Below are positions 1 to 5,196 of a DNA stretch of 12,539 nucleotides, in pieces (the first letter of the stretch is position 1; each line of letters starts with the position of its first letter). Both the position numbers and the translations under genes were made by a program. Source of the stretch: Baffinella frigidus (Eukaryota > Cryptophyceae > Cryptomonadales > Baffinellaceae); contig MU646317.1 in the NCBI GenBank assembly GCA_026770585.1, forward strand, positions 342,064 to 354,602, read 5' to 3'. Under the pieces are notes generated by a model, which searched no databases, was not told where the DNA came from, and worked only from the letters and a program-made list of their open reading frames with translations.

Positions 1-26
1 GGGGGGGGGGGGGGGGGGGGGGGGGG
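1..26. other. 26-base poly-G at the window start
   Basis: A pure G run of 26. Such runs at a contig tip are often sequencing artefacts (dark-cycle poly-G) and should not be trusted as biology. Confidence 0.8.
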
Positions 27-75
27 CTGCCTGAAGTAAGAGACCGACCTCCTGCAGGCTGTTCAACTCTTATTG
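27..75 (-). pseudogene. Copy of the end of exon D at the window edge
   Basis: The minus strand encodes ELNSLQEVGLLLQ, matching ESLQEAGLMLQ of exon D. The base after CAG is GC rather than GT, and the sequence then enters a G/C homopolymer. It could be the next exon with a GC donor, but loss of the donor fits a truncated copy. Confidence 0.6.
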
Positions 76-3000
76 TCAATGTAGAAGCAATTTACAATTA
101 GAGGACTTTACAACCCCTTCAAATGTGATAATAATGTTCTGTACCAGAGTCGCATCGAAATAACGCCCTCTCCAGCGTTAGCTTTCGGCATTACCTGAAG
201 CATGAGGCCGGCCTCCTGGAGGCTTTCGTTGGATTCTGCCAGTTCGGCCGCCAGCGTCTGCGGGACATGCGGGCTAAGTCAACACTCCGCTGTAAGTCAA
301 CACTCCGTTGGAAAAGTTGACACTCCACTGTGAAAGTCAACACCCCACGGGCAAAGTTAACATACCCGCGCGCGGGGTCAGTCAACGCGGCAGCAACACG
401 CCAAGAGAAACCACGGCAGGTCATTGGAGAGATTTTCAGGACGCAACGGTTCGGTTTCGTAGTACTAAATGGTACGTACAGACCCGGCGATATGCGACGG
501 TTCCTCCTTTTCACGTCCGTTCCGAATACACTTTTTTCGAATCCGGGTACACTTTTTGAAAAAAGACTTCTAACAGAAATTCTGACAAATGACCTGGCGT
601 GGCCTGGTCGGACATCAACCAGGTTCCGCTTGAAATATCCGTAAGAAAATCCCTATGTCCCTACGGATGGCCTATCTTAGGGTCCTACGGATTATCCACT
701 TGTGGGTTATTCACAAAGCCCCTTGGTAGTCCGGTGTGTGGTATGGTGTGATTGGTGCGCCCGGCTCGGGACAGACAGGCCCGCCTCGGAGGACAGACAG
801 GCCCGCCTCGAGGCAGGCAGGTCCGCTGAATGCCGAAAGCCAACGTCAGCGGTGGACTTATTTGGACGTGACTCTGGCACATGCATTCCAATCCGTGTTT
901 TTAAACGAGGTGTAAAGTCCTCAGGTGTGTTGTGTTTACCAAGTCGCGTCCAAACACGTGTTACACCCAGGCCAACTTTCCCCCCAAAAGGGGCCCACGG
1001 CGCCGCCGGCCTCCCAGAAGCCTGTCGGCCTCTGGCTGTTGGACAGAGCCAACGTTTGTGCTTGACGCCTTGGGACAGGCACACGGCCCTCGCGGCGGAG
1101 CCCCCAAAGTCAACACTCAAGTGCAAAGTCAACAGTCCGCTGGCAAAGTCAACACTCCACTTACAAAGTCAACACTCCACTAAAAAAGTCAACACTCCGT
1201 TGGCAAAGTCAACACTCCATTCAGGTTTAGGGTTGAGCACCTGGCCCTCGCGTTGAAGCCCTCCCACCTCCTCCCGCAGCCCTGCCACGAGTGCCTCCGC
1301 CCCCTCCCGCCCCACCCTCTCGCGCCCCGCCTGCAGGGTTCGGGTACAGGGTAAAGGGTTTCGGGCGTAGCGTCTGGTGTTTGGTGTGTGGTGTTCAATG
1401 TTGAGTGTTTAGTGTTTGGGGTTTCGGGTTTTGGGTTGAGGGGTGAAGGGTTGAGGGTTAAGGCTTGTCTCGCCTGCCATCAGCTTGGTTCAGGGTTTGG
1501 TGTTTAGGGTTTAGGGTTTAGGGTTTAAGGGTTAGGATTCAGGTGTTCGGTTTTCTGATTTCGGGTTTCGGGTTTTCGGGTTTCGGGTTTCGGGTTTCGG
1601 GTTGAGGTATACCTCGGCGACCATGATCTCCAGCTTCTTCCGCAGCACCAGGAGCTCCGAATACTGCGACCCCGTGTACCCGCCCTTCGAAACCTGATTC
1701 GGATCCTTATCCGGATCCTGATTCGGATCCTTGTTCGGATCCGCCGGGGAACTCCCCTTCGAATTCAACCCGATTCCGTTTGAATTCGTATGAATTCGGT
1801 TTGATTCGGTTTGGTTCGGGCTCCCGCCCCCCAAAGCGCTCCTCTCCGCAGACTCGGCTGCGCGCGACAGGGTCTTGAGCTGGTGCTCGAGAGAGGCGGT
1901 GCGCGCTTCTGCTGCCATCCGCCTCCGCTCCTGGTCCAGGCTCTATTCTTCAGGGTTTGTGGATCAGGTTTCAGGATTTGTGACACGAAATGACCCCAGC
2001 CCCTCACCGCTCAACCACGGAACGCTTTTAGTGCGCGCCTCGGCTGCCATCCTCCACCTCTCCTGTTTTACATTTTATGGTTTAGTCTTTGAGAGAGTTC
2101 ATTACCACAATCCTGTATTCTATTATCTGAAGAGCGCACCTGCCCAGCCAGCTCGACTTTCCACGCCAGACTGCTGGAGGGGGTAGATCCCTTTGGGAAC
2201 GCCAATTTTGGCGTTCAACTATGCCAAAAGTAAATAATTTCCCCTTTCCCGGGAAATTGACTTGTGGCGCCCCCTTCCAAGGCTATGGCGTGGTTCCTGT
2301 CGTGCAGTACCTCCTGCAACTCTCTTATTATTCACGTAACTCTTTCATTGTTGCACGTAAATATTTCGACATTTCATGTAAATCTGGCATGGATCAGGCA
2401 TGAGACCCTACGGTAGGAAATGCGTAGGGAGATAGCACCAATTACATTACATACAATACAAGTAAATCCCGCAATAAAAGTAGATTACATTACATACAAT
2501 GCAAGTGAAATTACAATACAAGTAAAATTACAACACAAGTAAACCCTTGTGTAAAGCGCACCTGCTCAGCGAGCTCGACCTTCTTGTCGTGAAGCACTTC
2601 CTGGAGCTGCTGCACCCGCGACTTCTCCCGCGCCTGGAATTGGAGCCGTTAGCCTCATTTCTCAAGAAAAAGCTCCAATTCCCGCCGCTTGCTCCCTCGC
2701 CTGCTTCCCACGCCAGGTCACAAGTGCGAATTTCACAACGCAACGTTTCGCTTCAAAAGTGTTTCGTAGTACAACTTTCACATTGTTGCGGCGCTGGGCT
2801 TTTAACTTTGGGCGTGTTTATGGTACAAATCCGGTACGAATCTCGGGAATCAACTTTAGGCAAATTCTCACTTGTCACCTCCTGGAGCTGCTGCGCCCAC
2901 GACTTGTGCCGCCTGCTCGGCATTTCATATGGAAACATATTAAACTAAAACACCGTTTCGTGCTATCTTAAGGGTGTAATTTGCTATCTTAGCCTCGACA

Positions 3001-3800
3001 TAGCTGTAACAGAGCACAAAATCCACCCCTAAGATAGCAAAAAGGTGCTGCACCCGCGACTTTTCCCGCGCCTGATTTGGAATTGGAGCCGTTAGCCTCA
3101 TTTATGAAGGAACCTCTCCAATTCCCGCCTGTTTCCACGGAATACTTTAATAAGGGTGTAATCCGGAGACGGGGGTTACTTAAAAGTTGACGGTTCTGGT
3201 ACCAAAAAGTCAACCTTTCCCAACTTACCAAAAACACCCCCGTCTGCTTCCATCCAGGCACGCGTCAAATTTTCGAGCATTTAATTTAGGATTCGTGTTT
3301 CGTGTTTCGTGTTCAGGGTTTAGGGTTCAGGGTTTAGGGTTTAGGGTTTAGGGTTTAGGGTTTGGGGGTTCTAGCACCATCGCGTTCTCCTGCCGGTCCA
3401 AGTCCGAGTGCAATCCGGAGACTACTTGCCTGGTTTCGGGTTTCGGGTTTCGGGTTTCGGGTTTCGGGTTTGGGGGTGGGGGGTTGGGGTTTGGGGTTTA
3501 GGGTTTGGGGTTTGGGGTTCAGGATTTCGGGGTTTGTGTCCCGGTTTCGAATTTCAGGTTCATGATTTCGGGTCTCGTGTATCGTGTATCTGGTCTCGGG
3601 TTTCGGATCACGGGTATAGGTTTTCGGCTTTCGGTTTTCGGCTTTATGGTTTCGTGTTTCCGATTTCGGGTTTCGGGTATATGGTTTCAGGTGTATGGTT
3701 TCGGGTTTCGTGTGAAAAGGAGAAGCAGAAAAAAAGGTTACCACTGGGTCTGCATCTCGGCGCGAAGTTCGTGCACGACGCGCGGCGTTTGCATCACTTC
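27..3800 (-). CDS. Partial spliced gene: coiled-coil protein (minus strand)
   Basis: Minus-strand exons 2633-2562, 1930-1613, 1330-1241 and 257-195 are each open, flanked by AG and GT, and all phase 0, giving one frame of 181 codons. An exon candidate at 3800-3742 lies upstream. The product is rich in Glu, Gln, Leu, Ala, Arg and Lys in heptad-like order (VQQLQEVLHDKKVEL; LEHQLKTLSRAAESAE; LRKKLEIMVAE; LREEVGGLQRE; LAAELAESNESLQE), as in long coiled-coil scaffold proteins. No family was recognised and no globular domain is seen. No stop codon in frame or first methionine is assigned; the 3' end probably lies beyond the left edge. Introns hold telomere-like repeats and truncated exon copies, as in the ankyrin gene. 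Function unknown. Confidence 0.65.
195..257 (-). CDS. Coiled-coil exon D
   Basis: Between TGTCCCGCAG and GTAATG, 21 codons encode TLAAELAESNESLQEAG and LMLQ, phase 0 at both ends. A diverged copy of its end lies at 27-75. Confidence 0.7.
276..390. repeat. AAGTCAACACTCC minisatellite, copy 1
   Basis: About five diverged units near 20 bp containing GTCAACACTCC. One unit (about 311-329) carries GTTGAC, the inverted form of GTCAAC. It lies just before the exon-D acceptor on the minus strand. Confidence 0.8.
391..1105. other. Intron between exons C and D, middle part
   Basis: No exon is firmly supported. It holds two tandem 22-bp units starting GGACAGACAGGCCCGCCTCG (769-812). A segment at 440-475 (ACGCAACGG...TTTCGTAGTAC) recurs diverged at 2739-2772. 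CCTACGGAT occurs twice around 661-692. A minus-strand stretch at about 1040-990 encodes PEADRLLGGRRRR after an AG and might be an exon, but its phase and donor are unsupported. Confidence 0.4.
1106..1222. repeat. AAGTCAACACTCC minisatellite, copy 2
   Basis: Six units of about 20 bp with consensus GGCAAAGTCAACACTCC plus a few variable bases. It lies just inside the exon-C donor, so the same family sits at both ends of one intron. Confidence 0.85.
1241..1330 (-). CDS. Coiled-coil exon C
   Basis: Between CCCTGCAG and GTGCTC, 30 codons encode AGRERVGREGAEALV then AGLREEVGGLQREGQ, phase 0 at both ends. It is GC-rich, with overlapping open frames on the other strand, but only this frame continues the heptad pattern. 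Confidence 0.68.
1373..1610 (-). repeat. Telomere-like tract (C-rich on the minus, sense strand)
   Basis: On the plus strand: GGTTTAGGG and GGGTTGAGG variants, ending in a TTTCGGG block at about 1558-1600 that reaches the exon-B donor. Confidence 0.88.
1613..1930 (-). CDS. Coiled-coil exon B with DPN(K/Q) repeats
   Basis: Between CTGGACCAG and GTATAC, 106 codons are open in phase 0. The first part (ERRRMAAEARTASLEHQLK and LSRAAESAERS) and the last part (YSELLVLRKKLEIMVAE) are coiled-coil-like. Between them lies an Asn/Ser-rich segment and four 12-bp units (1741-1694) encoding DPNK, DPNQ, DPDK and DPNQ. The middle is low-complexity and could be an unrecognised intron, but I find no GT/AG pair that keeps both coiled-coil parts in frame. 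Confidence 0.65.
1694..1741 (-). repeat. Four tandem 12-bp units inside exon B
   Basis: Units such as CTGATTCGGATC and CTTATCCGGATC (plus strand) run without gaps. Because the unit is 12 bp, copy-number change preserves the reading frame. Confidence 0.9.
2031..2062 (-). pseudogene. Truncated copy of the start of exon B
   Basis: After GTAAAACAG the minus strand encodes ERWRMAAEAR, matching exon B ERRRMAAEAR, then diverges. Its acceptor is pyrimidine-poor. Confidence 0.75.
2140..2318 (-). pseudogene. Copy of coiled-coil exon A split by a MITE
   Basis: Minus strand 2318-2294 encodes LQEVLHDRK-like sequence and 2160-2140 continues VELAGQ up to GTGCGC. Together they match exon A LQEVLHDKKVELAEQ. 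The element 2161-2293 separates the two parts within one codon region, with TT on both sides. Confidence 0.75.
2161..2293. mobile_element. MITE-like element inserted in an exon copy
   Basis: 133 bp with inverted ends: CCACGCCAGACTGCTGGAGG on the left and, read inward from the right, CCACGCCATAGCCTTGGAAG. A central palindrome AACGCCAATTTTGGCGTT lies inside. The flanks are consistent with a 2-bp (TT/AA) target duplication. A relative lies at 11649-11782. Confidence 0.8.
2441..2544 (+). repeat. AT-rich minisatellite ATTACAAYACAAGTAAA
   Basis: A 17-bp unit is tandem at about 2510-2544. A longer form with ATTACATTACATACAAT occurs at 2441 and again at about 2484. It lies in the intron after exon A. 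Confidence 0.8.
2562..2633 (-). CDS. Coiled-coil exon A (intact copy)
   Basis: Between CCAATTCCAG and GTGCGC, 24 codons encode AREKSRVQQLQEVLHD followed by KKVELAEQ, phase 0 at both ends. It is the only intact member of a local family of four exon copies (others at 3071-3044, 2912-2879 and 2318-2140). Confidence 0.7.
2636..2682. other. Intron hairpin adjoining exon A
   Basis: Perfect inverted arms GGAATTGGAGC and GCTCCAATTCC with a 25-nt loop. The left arm overlaps the exon-A acceptor. The same hairpin recurs at 3079-3125 next to another copy of the exon, so it is part of the duplicated block. Confidence 0.7.
2879..2912 (-). pseudogene. Decayed copy of coiled-coil exon A (middle part)
   Basis: The minus strand reads GCGGCACAAGTCGTGGGCG and then CAGCAGCTCCAGGAG before GTGACA. 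It lacks two bases relative to exon A near its start, so the frame shifts unless a different acceptor is used. Confidence 0.6.
2961..3039. mobile_element. Short MITE-like element with TGCTATCTTA ends
   Basis: The ends TGCTATCTTAAGGGTG (2961-2976) and CACCCCTAAGATAGCA (3024-3039) are inverted copies with one mismatch. An inner TTGCTATCTTAG at 2981 pairs perfectly with CTAAGATAGCAA at 3029-3040. No coding sequence. Confidence 0.6.
3044..3071 (-). pseudogene. Truncated copy of coiled-coil exon A (5' part)
   Basis: CCAAATCAG then GCGCGGGAAAAGTCGCGG and GTGCAGCA match exon A for about 28 nt, then stop. The preceding intron hairpin is also copied. Confidence 0.7.
3079..3125. other. Second copy of the exon A intron hairpin
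   Basis: Arms GGAATTGGAG and CTCCAATTCC around a diverged loop that still contains GTTAGCCTCATTT. It precedes the truncated exon copy 3071-3044 on the minus strand. Confidence 0.7.
3287..3716 (-). repeat. Telomere-like tracts (TTTAGGG then TTTCGGG on plus)
   Basis: TTTAGGG runs (about 3310-3366), then TTTCGGG units (3434-3470), TTTGGGG forms, and decaying GTTTCGG/ATTTCGG variants to 3716. They are C-rich on the sense strand of the minus-strand gene. The long GFGFRV-type open frames across here are repeat translations. Confidence 0.88.
3742..3800 (-). CDS. Upstream exon candidate of the coiled-coil gene
   Basis: After GAGCAGTCAG on the minus strand the frame reads EVMQTPRVVHELRAEMQTQ and ends with two bases before GTAACC. 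Partial copies begin at about 3871 (EAMKT) and 3989 (EGMKTPRIGILK), supporting the same frame. Its exit phase does not match the phase-0 exon at 2633, so an exon between them is missing from the model or a boundary is wrong. Confidence 0.45.
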
Positions 3801-4022
3801 CTGACTGCTCTCGAACCTTCCAGAACGTTCTGCCCGCGGGAAGACTTTGTTAAAGTCGTTTTCATCGCTTCCTGACTGTTCTCGAACCTTCCAGAACGTT
3901 CTGCCCGCGGTAGCACTTTGTTAAAGTCAACCCCCGTACAAACTGTCAACTTCAGGATTCCGATGCGCGGCGTTTTCATCCCCTCCTGCCTGTGTTCGAA
4001 CCTTCCAGAAGCTGTGGAATCT
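3797..4022 (-). repeat. Tandem copies of the upstream exon edge (71-bp period)
   Basis: CTTCCTGACTGYTCTCGAACC (plus strand) recurs at 3797 and 3868, with a third diverged copy at about 3990. Each includes TTCCAGAA downstream and the complement of the exon start. Confidence 0.75.
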
Positions 4023-4029
4023 CGCACTG

Positions 4030-4155
4030 GGTTCGGGCGTTAGGGTTCAGGGTTTCGCACTGGGTTTGGGGTTCGGGGTTTGTGATTTGGGGATTGGGGT
4101 TTGGGGGCTGGGGGCTGGGGTTGAGGGTTTGGTGTTTGTGTTTGGGGTGTGGGTG
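4030..4155 (-). repeat. TTTGGGG-type heptamer tract upstream of the coiled-coil gene
   Basis: Degenerate GGGTTYGGGG repeats on the plus strand, the last long G-rich-plus tract before the polarity changes. Confidence 0.8.
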
Positions 4156-4166
4156 AAGCGGCAGAG

Positions 4167-4318
4167 TCCTAGCTCTGCATTACTCGGGTTGACCCGACTA
4201 CCTGATTATTCTCAAGTTGACAAGCTGGGTTCGCGATACAAATTCGTCAACCTTGGAGCGGGAAAGAGGCCGGGCTCACCAAATTGGAGAGACCGAATAG
4301 ACTGAGACAGAGCTAGGA
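4167..4318. mobile_element. MITE-like element with perfect 11-bp inverted ends
   Basis: TCCTAGCTCTG (4167-4177) and CAGAGCTAGGA (4308-4318) are exact inverted copies. The 152-bp element carries an inverted copy of the 40-bp dyad module (4214-4254) and matches 6009-6150 in reverse orientation. Partial relatives lie around 10779-10860, 11150-11215 and 12213-12297. Confidence 0.75.
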
Positions 4319-4329
4319 GTAAGGTGTTG

Positions 4330-4436
4330 ATGCCAGGCCGGATGTGCGATGATCAGCCATGGGACCTTGCTAGCTACGACGTCTCACTACAAGGGCAAAT
4401 CTTAGACCTATTTTTACTCATGAACCTGGTAAGTAC
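4330..4436 (+). CDS. Possible first exon of an unassigned plus-strand transcript
   Basis: ATG follows an in-frame TGA at 4303-4305 and opens MPGRMCDDQPWDLASYDVSL, then QGQILDLFLLMNL, ending exactly at a consensus donor GTAAGT (phase 0). The last part and donor are echoed at 4459-4485 (TTTTTACCCATGAACCTAGTAA), the same edge-duplication seen in the two main genes. A 22-nt exon at 4626-4647 and then 5130 of the ankyrin gene would be phase-compatible, so this could be its true 5' end. That link is speculative. Confidence 0.35.
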
Positions 4437-4551
4437 CTCCAGAGGAACCACGTCTATTTTTACCCATGAACCTAGTAACCACGAACCAGAGCCACCAGCC
4501 ACCAGAAGTGAACCAAATCGTACGATCGCAAAAGTTAATTTCTCCTGCAGA

Positions 4552-4570
4552 CTAAAGGCTGAGCCTTTAG
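4552..4570. other. Small perfect hairpin
   Basis: CTAAAGGC, loop TGA, GCCTTTAG. It sits just after a good acceptor-like site (TTTCTCCTGCAG). Confidence 0.5.
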
Positions 4571-4648
4571 GTTGCAGGGGGTTTTACCACATGCCTCATC
4601 ATCACCCTGATTTGTTTCTCTTCAGGTGGCTAGTGGAGAGCAGGCAGG

Positions 4649-4966
4649 TGGCTGACGGCAGAGCATACCCGCGAAGCCCCCATTGAGCTGCGGCTCTTGC
4701 GACGGGCGGCCGAAGGGCGGCCTTTGGGGTTCAGAATTCCGGTATTGGGGTTCAGAATTCCCTTCACTCCAGCTGCTCCGCATCCCAACCGCCTGCCCAC
4801 CGTTCCCGGGAACATTCCCTCCTCCTGGTCCTCGGAAGAGCTGCCGCGCCACGCTAACCTCTGGACCGCCGGACGACCGCATCCCAGGGACGCCACCCGT
4901 GAGGCTGCGGGGCTCCTCCCATGCGTAGCGGGACATTCCACGTTGTCGCAGCGCGTCTGGTTTTGA
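4649..4966 (+). CDS. GC-rich open frame, possible exon, coding strand uncertain
   Basis: After acceptor-like CAGGCAG, a frame is open for about 106 codons to TGA (WLTAEHTREAPIELRLLRRA... ending SQRVWF). The minus strand also has two long open frames over 4622-4941, as expected in GC-rich DNA. No homology is recognised. A duplicated TTGGGGTTCAGAATTC (about 4724 and 4745) suggests part of it is repeat-like intron, favouring minus-strand exons instead. Unresolved. Confidence 0.2.
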   Translation, partial: WLTAEHTREAPIELRLLRRAAEGRPLGFRIPVLGFRIPFTPAAPHPNRLPTVPGNIPSSWSSEELPRHANLWTAGRPHPRDATREAAGLLPCVAGHSTLSQRVWF

Positions 4967-5131
4967 TTGGGTTTAAATCCAGATTTTTAAACGTCTTTTT
5001 GATTTGACTTGCGCCAGATTTGACCATCATTTACAATCGTTTTAGACGAAAGGACCGTTTGGGGCCGAGGATTTTTGCCAGGGTCCAGGTAGAACGAACG
5101 CGGTTGCTTCCACCTGCCCTCTACTGGAGAT
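4967..5131 (+). promoter_or_regulatory. Putative upstream region of the ankyrin gene
   Basis: An AT-richer stretch with GTTTAAATCC and TTTTTAAACG (about 4970-4992) precedes the start codon. No clear TATA box or initiator can be assigned; the call rests on position only. Confidence 0.25.
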
Positions 5132-5196
5132 ATGGGAGCGGCAGAATCCAAGGATGAGGCGAGCGATGGCGCTACGAGTGGCAGCAGCGGCAAGGG
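5132..5196 (+). CDS. Exon 1 of the ankyrin gene (start codon, myristoylation context)
   Basis: This is the first ATG after an in-frame TAG at 5090-5092. It encodes MGAAESKDEASDG followed by a Ser/Gly-rich stretch ending SSGK, then two bases of a Gly codon before GTAAAC. Gly2, a small residue at position 3, Ser6 and Lys7 match the N-myristoyltransferase substrate pattern. The exit phase (two bases) is completed by the first base of exon 2. The alternative is that the ATG is internal and joined by an acceptor at 5128-5129 (GGAG) to upstream exons, which would abolish myristoylation. Confidence 0.65.

Noticed and set aside
707-1256. Overlapping open frames of 141-184 codons on both strands
   Set aside because: GC-rich minisatellite and intron sequence; no recognisable protein pattern and no phase link to the coiled-coil exons.
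3355-3875. Long overlapping open frames encoding GFGFRVSGFGFRVWG-like or NPKPETRNPKP-like strings on both strands
   Set aside because: They are six-frame translations of TTTCGGG/TTTGGGG heptamers; a 7-bp repeat without stops stays open in many frames. No splice or protein evidence.
4622-4941. Two overlapping minus-strand open frames of about 100 codons
   Set aside because: Not listed as genes because three frames are open at once over GC-rich DNA with duplicated repeat pieces; splice and phase evidence is insufficient to choose.
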